Shown piece after piece: positions 11,312 through 23,381 of a stretch of 64,000 nt of DNA (its first letter is position 1; each line of letters opens with the position of its first letter). A model generated the notes under the pieces. That model made no database searches. It worked only from the letters and a program-made list of their open reading frames with translations, and was not told the origin of the DNA. A program made the translations under genes and the position numbers. Origin of the DNA: Platerodrilus igneus (Eukaryota > Arthropoda > Insecta > Coleoptera > Lycidae); the NCBI GenBank assembly GCA_036346225.1, contig JARFIW010001458.1, positions 248,001 to 312,000 of the forward strand, given 5' to 3'.

Positions 11312-12352
11312 GAGTATGTAGGTACGGTCTTGGTAATATGTTGTTTCATTATATTTATATGGATAAATTTTTTACACTTCATACTTTTAATTATTGATTA
11401 CAATTTTTTTATTTTTCTGGTAAAAATAATCCACCAGCAATATCCAAATCATATTTATTAAAAAACAACTAATATTTTCGTCATCAAAGATGTCTTCATT
11501 TGTTGAAGGATTTGTTTCAATAATAGGGAACTACGTTCGAAGAGACAATCATTTATGGGAACTCTACTTGGGTTTAGTAGAGATCATTCAAATAGTTACT
11601 TGTAAAGTTGTTTTAACAGAGTATTCTCAATTGCTGATTACTCTTATTGCTAAAGATCATGCTATCTACATGAAATTTTTTGAAAATCTTAAATGAAAAC
11701 TTCATTTTATGATTTATTATCCCAACTTATTACTTACTGTAGGCCGATTGTGTAGCAGTTCTTCCATTTGTTGTGAAGGCAAACATAAACAGCTTAGCTA
11801 CACGATGGCAGTAAAAAATCAGTTACATGTGTGCTATTGATTGCTTGCAAAAAATGGTTTTAAAGATGAATTTGCACCTTAGTGATATGGAATATAAAAT
11901 ATTTGCAATAATTTTTTTTTTAAGGCGCTTAATGGTGATTACTTCTTTACTCACTGAGTTCAAATTAATGGCTTAAGAGATTCTACTGGCTTGTTTTTGC
12001 TCACAGACTTTATTGATTTTCAACCAATTTTTAGCATTGTCAACATTATTATTGTACACGAACAAACCGATGAAACTTCTTTATATTAGGTACGATAAGA
12101 ACTCTAGTATTGGATGACCATTTTTCTGCCTATGAGGTTGAAAAGACTAAACACAGTGGCATGATATTCATAGCGTTGTTCCAAAAACCATACATTTCAT
12201 TGATAGTAGGTTATAAGTTATTTCACAAGCTTAATTTTATTATAGTATGTTTCCAAAAACATGGAAACTTGAATACCTCAATAACAAATTTTGTATTGCC
12301 TAAAGTAACGGAAAATATCAAAGACTGTTGTGAAGATTTTAGTTTTTGCTAG
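11312..12352 (+). pseudogene. 3' part of the transposase-like relic gene
   Basis: The frame interrupted at 4875 continues here: YGLGNMLFHYIYMDKFF near 11330-11375, NPPAISKSYLLKN near 11430, and then an open 68-residue piece (11490-11696) with IIGNYVRRDNHLWELYLGL and VLTEYSQLLITLIAKDHAIY. Further blocks, including LHFMIYYPNLLLTVGRLC near 11700-11750 and a GKHKQLSYTMAVKNQL block near 11780-11825, follow in order and match the C-terminal half of the same family. A last recognisable frame runs 12110-12352. It is disrupted by stops but is better preserved than the 5' half. Confidence 0.6.
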
Positions 12353-13852
12353 ATTTACTAACCTGTGAATTTTAAATGGAGCACCCTGTAATTTTTTTTA
12401 AACAAATATCATTTGGGGATTATTTGCCAGTCACATAAAATCTTAAAATCAAAATAACAAGTACATGTATACTCATACAACTTTTCCAGCCCCACATTAT
12501 ACAAGAAGAAAGTTAGACACTATATATAGTAGTACAAAGTTGTTTACCTGCTCCTTACCGAAGTACACTTCTTGAATGTAATAAAGTAACCCTAAACTGA
12601 AAGTAGCCTAGTGTTAAACTTAATCTAGATTATAATTAGTAAACAATTCGTTGACGTTAACATTTCCTAAATCTTAAGTTAAAGTAAGTAAAATTGCTTC
12701 AATGCAAGCTTCTGTTTATTTTAATTGTGACTTGAAAAATAATCGCGTAATCACTTTGTGCACTAACATGTGAAAGAAAATTTTAGCACCGCAGTCTGTA
12801 ATTTATTGTGCCATAACCACGAGTAAGAAAAATTAAAGCACCGACATGGTTATCGACAAAAACAGAATCGACTAGGTTTCATAGAAAACGTCAAAGAAAA
12901 AGAGCAGAGTATTCGTACCGAAGTTCGTTTGTGTGCCGACGAGGAGTAGCTGCCTTCCGAGGGGACTATTCGCACAGTATGTTTTCTATCGTACATGCCA
13001 GCCTTCCTCTGATAGGAGATCTGAAAATGCGTAATTACAATTATCGACGGACCAGATATCTCTATGAAATAATTTCACTAGTTGTAGAACTTGACGTTAT
13101 GAAAGCTGAAGTATAGGAATGCCTCTTAAAAGAACGCATATTGAGTAACACCGCGGTTTTTCGGAGTCTCCTCATGCGATAAAAACGCTGTATAGAATAG
13201 CATTCCTTTCGACACTCAGCCTGTATATATAGGTAGAGAAGGCACCAGGTGATAACGTGTTTTGCGTTCAAAAATATTTCCCATTAACAAAATACTACCT
13301 GCAAAGTATTCTCAGAACACTAACTGCAAACACGCACAGTTAAAAAAACAAATGACGACTTTCACAAAGCATGTCTGCGTGAGAAACCCCTACCTGGTAG
13401 TATTCAAAGAATGTCTGTTCAAATTGTTATGGTTGTCTACAACTCGCATTGCAGTTAAGTTAAGTTAAGTGTATGACAGGTGGCCTACCTCCTGTATAAA
13501 ACCAGGGAGATTTACTATTTCAAATAACTACCGTGAAAGGAATAAGCAGGTGTGAAATTTTCGATTGTTCGCAACCTGTATCCGTAAACACCTATGCGAT
13601 AACGGACCGTAATAATGGTATTTCATGCTAACTCATTAAACATATTTGTTTAAGCGATGCATGTGTTTTAAACTGATTTCAGAGGGACCATAATGCGAAG
13701 ATTTTTACCATTTGTTAACCAAGACAAATTAACATAGAATACATTCCAAATATTTAACGTTGTAACTAATCACTTAATGAGATTTTTATAGGATGCTTGA
13801 CTAAGTAAGCATTTCGATCGAAAGGTAATCAGTAAACGACAAATGGGGTTTT
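12353..13852. other. No recognisable gene
   Basis: AT-rich sequence between the relic gene and the left end of the Polinton-like element. Short frames on both strands have no known motif. A small AAGTT repeat lies near 13455. Confidence 0.5.
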
Positions 13853-13879
13853 AGGGACCACCACTTCCACCGGTCTCGC

Positions 13880-14115
13880 ACTAATCGTTTCTTAACGAGT
13901 TTTCTCATTAAAAACACATTAGCACTAATTGTATCATAATGGGTTTTCTCATTAAAAACCCTTTAGCACTAATTGTTTTTTAATGGACATTCTCATTAAT
14001 ACCCATTAACACTAATTGCTTTTTAATGGGTTTTCTCAAAAACATGAGCACTAAGCGATTTTAATGGGTTAAAATAATTAACACTAATCGCTTTTTAATG
14101 AGAAAACTCATTAGC
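13880..14115. repeat. Subterminal repeats, left arm
   Basis: Five to six degenerate units combining CACTAAT(C/T)G, TTTTTAATGGG and TTTTCTCATTAAAA. Opposite-facing halves (TTAATGAGAAAA and TTTTCTCATTAA) would let the strand fold on itself. The same units occur at the right end. Confidence 0.8.
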
Positions 14116-14294
14116 GGTAATACCATGGTTTTACTTCACATTTGTCATCCGCCATTATTTCTTACGTCACAACTGTCATCCGCCATTTTTCTTACGTCGA
14201 TCCGATATTTTTTAAAAGTCACGATTTTTGACTCGCTGTATATATTCACTTTTGCCCTTTCTTGTATACGCTTTTACCATAAGTTGTTAGAAAA

Positions 14295-14367
14295 AATCGA
14301 CTCAAGCGGGATTCAAACCTGTGCTGCCCGCATGCAAAGCAGAGACCTTAACCACTACAGTATCAAT
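14295..14367 (-). tRNA. tRNA-like gene in the left arm (anticodon TGC, Ala-like)
   Basis: On the minus strand about 72-73 nt fold as a tRNA: a 6-of-7 acceptor pair (ATTGATA with AGTCGAT, allowing G-U), an A-box-like TGTAGTGGTTAAGG, an anticodon arm TCTGC-TTTGCAT-GCGGG with U33 and anticodon TGC, and a B-box-like GGTTTGAATCC. A T6 run follows at once, as for an RNA polymerase III terminator. The T-stem has mismatches and the variable region is weak, so it may be a pseudogene or a tRNA-derived promoter. Its counterpart in the right arm has the same length. Confidence 0.5.
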
Positions 14368-14799
14368 ACATTTAAAATCGTTTCTTGAACATCTCGTATT
14401 ATTGTTTAATGAACTGACTCCATTTTTATTTAGAGATGAATTTAAGAGCACCTAACCTTAAATTTTATATAAACTTACCCAGTACTTTTTTATTAACGAG
14501 CACTACTAGATCACATAATAGTGGTCTGCGTCGGTCGACAAACGCTTTCAAACTAACCAACTTGGGGCTTAACTTTCTTTTACTTAACTTCAATTTTTCC
14601 ACGTAACTACGGACATTTTTTCTATCAATAAGACTACCAACTTAACACTAAAGATAAAAAACCAAATAACTTAATAGATTTATTTATAATTTTTGCTGGT
14701 GTTGACGTTACAAATATGTAAAACAAACTTTATCAAGAAATATAATTTTATTAAAATATATACATGCATGCATGACTAGAATCCGCTGTGGTAACCGGA

Positions 14800-15615
14800 G
14801 TCTGGTAAATCCGGGACAGTCAAATCTCTAAACATTTGCGTAAGCGATCGCCTTGCAGTCGCATCTTCAAAGTACTGGATGGATGGAATTTAATAGTTTC
14901 CATCACGGTCAAGTAATTTACACTGCAGCAATCATTAAACAAAAAAGTACTCGCACAACTCTCTCCCTTTAATAACGCTTAAAGCCTCACTTCATCTGTC
15001 GTATTTTCACCTACATTTTTTAGTAACACCTACAAATTTTTTGTAAAATTTTCTACATTGCAACTCCTCCATTTTATAATATATTAATTCTCGCAAATTT
15101 AATAGCTTGATGCATTCGCACTCAGTTTTTCGTAATTTGTAAAATGAATGAATTCTCTTTCTAAAACTTATTCGCCACCCATACACTTCTATTAGATGTT
15201 TCGACAATCAGTTTCAAATTGAATTCATGATCCAGTTGTAATTCTAAAATATCTCCACCAGATAAACCATTCAATCTTACGTTTGCCGCTTCTTGAGTAA
15301 ATTGTACGATTCTAAATTTCAATTGAAAATTATAAAACACACTCTCCATTTAAAATAGTCCATTTTTGTACAATAATTTTGGCACATTCTACTATTGCAA
15401 ATAATTTGTATGACTGGTTGCAGACCACCGTATAAATCAAATCCAACTTCCACGTTATGGTGGTGAAAATTTGATGTAAAATTACCTAGCGCATAGGTGG
15501 TCTTACCTACTAGTTTGTTGAGATCTAATGGTGAACTTACATCACTTGTAACGTCAATACAAGAAAAATCTATCTTTGATTTGTAATTTTTATCAACTCG
15601 ACGATACTTTGACAA
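14800..15615 (-). pseudogene. Conserved protein of unknown function, left-arm copy
   Basis: The frame starts at 15615 (MSKYRRVDKNY), continues with DVTSDVSSPLDLNKLVGKTT, HHHNVEVGFDLYGGLQPVI and a CNSRMCQNYC cysteine group, then shifts frame near 15340 to RIVQFTQEAANVRLNGLSGG and LELQLDHEFNLKLIVETSNR. It shifts again near 15200 to a basic C-terminal stretch (about 15165-15007). In total it is about 200-230 residues, pointing outward. I do not recognise the family. There is no signal peptide or membrane segment. The right arm encodes the same protein in mirror orientation. The matching residues are concentrated in reading frame, which suggests past selection. Confidence 0.55.
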
Positions 15616-17174
15616 CTAATGCTCAGGAACATGACTATATTGTCTTATATGCTAGCGGTCAAGTGCGCAGTTCCTTATTGTGTTAATTAGGGTTATATGC
15701 AAATCTTGACAAGAAAAGTGACGCTTATAATAGTGTTATCGTGGGTTTTACTTGTTTGTATTTAAACATAGTTTTTTCTTATCTCATAGATAGATTTACG
15801 TCTTACTTTTAAATATGAAAAAACTTTAGGGTAAGGGTCCGTAGTTGCATCTTACAGATTTCATTTTGAATTATGTAGGAGCTTAAAGTTGATAAACACC
15901 GAATTTTGTAACATTCTTATTTATGAATTTCTAAACACCAAATCCCTTTTCCTTATTTGCATTTTTGGTTCACTTTGTGTACATTTTACAGTAGTAAAAC
16001 GTATCAAACAGCTATAATTTTTTCTCAGCTATCCGAATCTAAAAGAATTTTTTAAATCGGATCGGCCATCAGCACCATTTTTAAAATTTTTACCAAATAT
16101 TACTCTTAGCGATACTTTTTATATATCCTCGTTGTGTGAGCTATCAATTAATATTATTTTTTCTTCAGTTTCTTAAATCTTTTAGAATTTTTTAAATCGG
16201 AACATTCCTTATTGAATTAAAAAATAACTTTTTACCAAACCATACATTGTTCATCTTTAGTCTATTATCAATTTTCTAAACAGCATTGCTATGTCTTTTG
16301 AAATAAATTCATCATGTAACCCATCAAATTAGTATAGAATTTCCTGGAAAATCAAAATCTGTAAAAAATGTTTAAATCGCGACACTAGCCTATCCGTTAG
16401 CCCTATTTTTAAAATTTTGTCAATACAAATTATTAGCTGTACTTCAAAAATAATTTCATTGTTCAACCTATTAAATTATATCACAAAAGAATTATGGCAG
16501 TCACAATAAAACATATATACGCTTGGCATAATCCTATCTGCTAAACATATTGTGTTTCAATTTTATTCCATCAAATTCTTTGAGACCTTTTTTAACTATC
16601 ACGTCTTTAAAATTAGCTCCAACAAAGACCGGCATACTGGTAATATTTAAAAACATAACAGCAAAACACCCCTGCATTTATATTTAGATTTAACTCACTA
16701 AAATTGACTAAAGATAAATTTCAAAAAATATTTATTAATATCCTGGATTGTGGCAATAAAACAAAATAACGTATTTTCTGTATATTATTATAGTCATAAT
16801 AAACGGTATGGTTTCCACCATTAGCCTAAAGCGTTTCTAAATAAAGTGAACGTATAATTATTACTCGTGCATTATCTGTGTGTGAGGCCGAAGCAATATT
16901 ACACTCATCTAAAACAAACGTTTAATCTATTATTGGCAAATTTGAAGGTATTTTCCTGCAATGATGATAGCTGGAGCATGCAATTTAAGAATTTAATTTA
17001 AATATGTGAATGCCCATTACACCGTATTCTCTATCTGAATATATACTGTGAAAGTGATACTAAAAGTTAATTTTGAATTTATCTGTGTATAGTAGTTTAA
17101 AGAACTTAGTGTTACAGAATTTTGAAAATTTTCAAATATTTGGTAAGTACAAAATTTTAAAACTTGCATATTTA
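15616..17174. other. Non-coding part of the left arm
   Basis: AT-rich DNA that aligns in reverse with about 24440-26200. Repeated short blocks with TTTTTAAATCGG occur near 16045, 16185 and 16370. No gene seen. Confidence 0.6.
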
Positions 17175-17259
17175 AACCGTGATAATTGTTGTTATACAGT
17201 AACTTTGCCTGCAAAACACCTTTAGGTTATATAAAGTAACGCTAGTTATGTATCCCCCA

Positions 17260-17308
<49 letters not shown>

Positions 17309-20300
17309 CTATAATTAATATCACTACTATCATTACTTTATATAGTAATGATATTTTAAAACAACGCTAAATTATTACCTTTCATGTTATGTAACTGATG
17401 CTATTTTTGAAACGTCCCCTGTCAATTCTTTTTCATATTGTTACATTCAATCTTGTCATTCCGTTTTAACCGCCATTGTGGCATGACGTGCCCTTCAGGC
17501 AATTCTTAAATACTGATATAATCTTTGACTCACATTTATTATGTGAATCGTGTAGTATTTTGCATTTAAATTTATATACTTTAATGATCAAAGTAAGTAG
17601 TCAGCGTCGGTTTATGTATTTCTTGCTAATTCGAATTTTCTGTTTTCATTTTAGTCTTTGAAAAAGGTGTAAAAAATGTACCGAAACGTTAGGTTGTTGA
17701 TTAAATAGTAAATTTTATTCTGTTGTTTTATTTGGGCTACATCCCATGAAAAAAAATTACATGTTTATTATACTATAAGTCTGACCAGCCATTATTTGAT
17801 TAATGTATATACCTAATAGGAAATTATTAGAAATTCTTAAAGAAATCATAAGTCAATTACAACAATGTAATTCAAGGATAGATATGAAAAGGTTATTAAC
17901 AGTTCATGAGAATGGATGCAATACAATGTATTCCAGACGATAGTGATACTACAGGAGGCAGGTTACAGACGGTTAAGATATCGCAATTACCTAGAAAGTA
18001 AGATTGTAACAATGTAACAATGAATAGTATTAAGAAATAAGCAGACATGGGCTCTGCAAGTTCTCACAAAATTGTGAGGGGTCAGGGACAACATAAATAC
18101 CCGGGAGCCCCAACACCAGTCAGTCAGTCTGAGTATTACATCTTTAGCATTGTTGTTTACCTAGGCTACTCGCCCTAATATTAGTTCAATTAATTAATTT
18201 ATTTCGATTTAAAGTTATTTTAACCAGTTTGTCAAAATTCCATTATAATTTCTGTGTGAACTAAATAAAATTGTTACGCTCTTAGTGCATACTTTAATAA
18301 AACCATTTTAATTAAGAGAATTAAATCAATATAATAATTTATTTAAAAAATACAGTTCCTTAATAAACACACATTCTGCTTGGCACAATTTAAAAAATAT
18401 TTTGAATGCAATAAATAATAATTAGATTGACTACCCTTTCGTAACTGCTTCAAATTTGGAACACCACTCTGAATAAGAGTCACAACTTTGTTAGTTGGAA
18501 TATATCGGTTGATGATGTTTTTTTAATTACCTTTTGCATAAACGATTCCATTTACAGGTACTATTTCTTGCAAAAATAAACTTAAATATTGAGCTGATAA
18601 TTCATTGATCGCAGGCATGTGTTACTGTTGAAATTTTCACTACGACATTCGCATTTTAGCAGTGTATTAAATAGTTAATTCTTTTCGTATTAGATTGTAC
18701 ATACTTTAATATTGATAGCGCATTATCAGGCACCAGCTTGCAAACCAGCTTTCGTGGTATCATCTTCACATGATATTTAATTTGAATCGTACACTTTTAA
18801 TTAACGCTTTCGGTTCGTATATATGCTCGCCTTCGTTGAAGGGATTTTAACGAATTAATTTGAAAGGAAATTATTATGGGGTGATTTAATATAATTTTCC
18901 TTAATACCTTATTGGGATTACGGCGATTCATCTGGAGTTGAGTCCTCGACTACTATCTGGTAACTACCTGTTATACATTTTGGTTGTTTTGTTTGTGCAT
19001 TGAACCCGATTGTGGATCGGGTTCTAGTTCTACGTTCTAGTTCTACGTTCTAGTTCTACGTTCTAGTTCTACGTTCTAGTTCTACGTTCTAGTTCTACGT
19101 AGTAGTTCTACGTTCTAGTTCTACGTTCTAGTTCTACGTTCTAGTTCTACGTTCTAGTTCTACGTTCTAGTTCTACGTTCTAGTTCTACGTTCTAGTTCT
19201 ACGTTCTAGTTCTACGTTCTAGTTCTACGTTCTAGTTCTGCGTTCTAGTTCTGCGTTCTAGTTCTACGTTCTACGTTCTACGTTCTACGTTCTACGTTCT
19301 ACGTTCTACGTTCTACGTTCTACGTTCTACGTTCTAGTTCTATGTTCTATGTTCTAGTTCTACGTTCTAGTACTACGTTCTAGTTCTACGTTCTAGTTCT
19401 ACGTTCCACGTTCTACGTTCTACGTTCTACTATTCTAGGTTCAAGTACCGTTGTAAACTATTTGTTGAATTTTGAGTTCTAGATGTGGCATTTGTAATTA
19501 AATGGAGAAGATGTTTACAAGTAAGGATCCAGTACACCCATGTGAATATAATTGGTAGCGATATTCTACCTGCATGCGCCATTTGAGCTGGAACATTACC
19601 ATCCACGCATCAGCAGTTGGTGAGTTCGTTCCATATTTATTTCATCATCGCAACCGTTTGGTTGACTTTGCATGCAGGTGAATTACATTATAATATTATT
19701 GGGTTTAGGGTTACTGTGTCCATACAATTATAATAGGGTTGGGTAATAATTTATGGAGTTGAACATTGCATATTTACAATACTTAATAGAGTATGTATGT
19801 AAAACTAAGCCAACGCCCCGCCTATTATTATTACAGGTAGTATTGCAGATACCCTCAGTACTTAAGGGTTTTATCCTACTAGGATCTTAGTGCAACCCCT
19901 AATTTACGTTATAGTCATTTAAATCGGCCGTCTGGTCGCAAATTTATGTTGCCTTGTTGGCAGTATTAATATTTTATTTTAAAGTAAAATTCGAATTAGA
20001 CAATCGATGTATTGGTATATGTATTATTAGAATTGCACCATAACAAGTGGTTGGGTCCAGTTATTAATTAAACTATAGTGTATGTATTTATTGTTATTAA
20101 CTTGATTTACCCTTGTATAGTAAACGTATTGATTAGCTATGAGGTTTACATTACTGTGTGTCAACGTATGTTAGCTGGATTGTATGCTGTGTGGGTATTA
20201 TTTGTTACCGTGAAGAATATCCTATCTCAGTTCCATCGGAGCCCAGCTGTTAGAGTTAGGTGGCGCTCATTTTCGGTAAGAGGTTTGGTTGATAGTTTAC

Positions 20301-20346
20301 CCCACCTCCCGCCTCGGTACTGGGTTAGCTCAGGGTATATTAAAGC
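17175..20346. repeat. Copy B of the 3.17 kb duplicated segment
   Basis: Aligns end to end with 1-3171 (3172 against 3171 bases). It contains the (TA)n tract, the hairpin, the possible solo LTR (about 18008-18281) and the minisatellite (19021-19438). It begins exactly where the window begins in copy A, so the true left limit of the duplication is not visible. The first part belongs to the left Polinton arm and the rest to its interior. Confidence 0.9.
19021..19438. repeat. Minisatellite, copy B
   Basis: Same 13-bp and 7-bp units as 1841-2262, but more homogeneous: most of the variant units seen in copy A near 1990-2070 are consensus here. Confidence 0.95.
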
Positions 20347-20558
20347 TGCTTGCTCCGACTGCCCCAAAAAGCACTTATCTTGCTTACCTCATTAGCGATT
20401 TTAGTTGTAAATTGGAATTCAATTTGAAATCCCTCTTTGCTTGTTGTCGTTGTATTGCGAGCGCTTTGAGTGGTTTTAAACTACTTTGAGTTTGCGCAGT
20501 TTTCGTTTTTTGCCGCAAATATACTAAACCTTTGTAAATCAATGTCTTAATCTTTCAG

Positions 20559-20786
20559 AAAATCATCAATGATTGTATCGGTTATCAACAAGGATATAAC
20601 ATTTTTTTATTAGAAGTATCGGTTCTATCAGAAGATGTAGAACAAAACAGAGAGGGGGACATAGAGAGAACGATCGAGCAAAATATAGAGAAAAACGGTA
20701 TTGGGGAAAATAAAGAGGAAAACGGAAGGGAAAACAGAGTGGAGAAAAATGGCAAGAATAATATGGAGGAAACCAAGGTTGCGTAA
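20559..20786 (+). CDS. Short Glu/Asn/Gly-rich frame with possible 3' splice site
   Basis: A 75-codon frame follows a polypyrimidine tract and AG (TTAATCTTTCAG at about 20547-20558). It reads KIINDCIGYQQGYNIFLLEV and then a low-complexity run of EN, EEN and ENG repeats before a stop. A second frame near 20848 reads MEDISVKEIDLLEFIQHI and runs into the (TA)n tract. I do not recognise either. It could be an interior Polinton gene piece or simple-repeat DNA read as protein. Confidence 0.25.
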   Translation, partial: KIINDCIGYQQGYNIFLLEVSVLSEDVEQNREGDIERTIEQNIEKNGIGENKEENGRENRVEKNGKNNMEETKVA

Positions 20787-20892
20787 AATAAAAAAGATAA
20801 TATAGAGGAAAACGGGATGGAAGAAATATGGACTAGCAAAAGGAGATGGAAGACATTTCAGTAAAAGAGATAGACCTTTTAGAATTTATTCA

Positions 20893-20895
<3 letters not shown>

Positions 20896-20950
<55 letters not shown>
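20896..20950. repeat. (TA)n microsatellite, left flank of the LTR-like element
   Basis: About 50 bp of TA. The following element starts directly at its edge, and the tract reappears after the element at 23388-23432. Confidence 0.9.
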
Positions 20951-20953
<3 letters not shown>

Positions 20954-23381
20954 CGTGTAATTTGTAGCTAATTGTAGATACATAAGGTCAGAAGTCAAGC
21001 TAGAATGTAGAGTAATATCTTATGAGAAAGTCAATTAGGCATTTTAGATAATTAAGGTACGTTAAATAATTATTATAGAGCTTAGTCAACATATGATAAT
21101 GTAGGGTTAATTTAATTTTAGTTATATTTATTTAGAAATGACGTAGCATAATATTTATTGTAAGATAGGGCATTAAGAATTAGAAACAACAAGGCAAAAA
21201 TACCACCTTTAATTTTCATTAAAGGTATTATACGAAAACATAAAAGCTTTTCATATTCGTTAAAGTAGGATTATTATTCTAAAGAAACGTTTAAAAGCAT
21301 AATATACAAACTAAAAGGGGGAGATATTTCAAGATAACACGTTACGTTAAACATGCCTATAAAACTTAATGTGTTACAATGAGGAAAGGACCGTTAGAAG
21401 TTAGAGTAGTCAATACACAACAAGGACAGAACAGAGAACATATAAGTAGGACGAAAAAGCAGTATGTTTCTATAAGATATAGATTTTAATTATAAAGGTA
21501 GTACCGGAGAGAAGCTAGAAACAACTGTCATGGAGGAACAAGGACGGAGCAGAAACGCACGAATACAAGTGAGAAACAGGGATTTGATTATAGATGTAGT
21601 ATAGGAGGGAGACGACGAACAAACTTATTTTGGAGAGGGTAACAAAATCAATAATTTCTAGGAATATTATAAGCAGACGCGCATCTACTGAAAGCAAGGA
21701 AAATGAATTGCGCGAGATAATTGAACGATACAGGCATACGTGCGACGATTTTGTATTAGGTAGAACAAATATTCAGCGGGTGAAAGCATATGTGTGAAAC
21801 GAGAATATATGAACAAAGGAGATGAAAGATGTTTCTTCGAGTTTGAAGGCGTGAACGTATTGGGAATCGATTGGCGGTTGAGGCTAGTTTTCGCAAAATC
21901 GCAGGGACGGCTGGCTCCTGTAAATGTTTTACCAAGTATTTTAACGTGTTTGTTATGGTAATTCAAGGAAAACGAAGAGTCGTTAAAGTTTTTGCGGTAA
22001 TATTGAGGCAGTTATGCGAGTAGCTTTAGGAAATGAAGAACGGTTGGTGCTTTTACAGAGAATATTGTTGTAGGTCAGAAAATTTACGTGCGAACTTGAA
22101 AACAGAGGAGGTGTAGCAAGGCTATATATCACTTTCAAAAGAAGTGGCGGTCTCTTAATTTTTCTTCAGTCCTTCGCGCTTTGTCGAGTTAGTTTTAGTG
22201 AAAGTGAATTTATGTATAATTGCACATAAGTTAGTATGATGACAAGTCAAGTCAATTAAAGAGCGAATAAAGCTTTATACGAAGAATAAATTTTGTATGT
22301 AAGTACACACGATTATTATTGTGGTTTTAGAATGCACGAAAGTTATTAAAATTTGGAAGTATTTGATGGTGAAGGCAGCTATTTTTGATTAATTTATTTG
22401 GGAATACAAAGAGTAAATTTTGGAAATTAGATGCTCATGGTTTTATTCTAAATGGCGAGATTTTGGGGTAGCAGCATGCATAGAAGGATGGTGATTCAAC
22501 CGGGTAGCTGTTTTATGGACTAGTGCCAGACTGGACGGCATCATCTTTAAGGGCTGGTTGACGGTTGCCTGTTTGAAGATAGTTACCAGACAACCAATCG
22601 TATAAAAAACATTTTGTGGTGAATATTTGCTATGGTTCTTTTAATTTTTTGAGCTTTGGAGTGTTTCTTATTTGATATATTTAATGACCTGAAAATTTAT
22701 GGAACTTTAGATGAAAATGAATTTAGGTAGTCAAGGAGAATTAATTTACAGATAACCAGGTTATGTTGTAAAGAAGTATAGGGGCTTATTTTATTTTTGT
22801 AGTGCAGTAAATTTGCAATCACATTTAAAGAGTTACTATGAGCTCATGATAAGACAAAGGGGTTAACGTAAGGTATGAGGAACGCCCTCTTACTTTAATA
22901 AAATATTTGTTTAATAAGGTTATCGATTTGAATTACTTTTAAAAATGAAGTTCTGGACAACACGAGTGTACATAAAGAAAGGTATTTTAAAAATACAATA
23001 TTTATTTCATGTAAATTGTAAATAGAGTGTGATGTATTTTGTGAATTGCGTTATTTTGAGAGTGTGATTGTAGGGTGTAAATTTCTATTAGGATTCAGCA
23101 TAGAAGCAGTGAGCAGGAGTTTTTAGATTCAGCGGTACCAGGTAAGCGTCTGTATTGGTTTTAACAGGTTTTAGTGGATATAGGAGTCAAGAGAGGAGCA
23201 ACCGAGGACAACTTTACAACATTAATGGCACCCAATTTAAGGGGCAGAATTTTTACAGGTAAACCTCACAACATTATGGCGACCCAACATTGGGGCACAA
23301 ATTAGCAGGCTAATCCAAAAGGAAACTACATAACATTATGACGCACAATAGGTGGGGCACGATTTTCAGAGCATAAGCTTT

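Larger units (their letters stand above)
13853..18430 (+). repeat. Left terminal inverted repeat arm
   Basis: Matches 24180-27842 reversed at roughly 75-85 percent by eye. The inner third includes the first 1.25 kb of duplicated copy B. The inserted (TA)n and LTR-like DNA at about 17250-18280 is absent from the other arm. Confidence 0.75.

Noticed and set aside
13853..13858. Six-base Polinton target duplication
   Set aside because: GGTTTT on the left and TCAAAC on the right do not agree; the ends may be off by a few bases or mutated.
1..20346. Reading the 3.17 kb pair as LTRs of one giant retrotransposon
   Set aside because: Part of the pair belongs to the Polinton inverted repeat, there are no TG/CA ends, and the DNA between contains unrelated elements.
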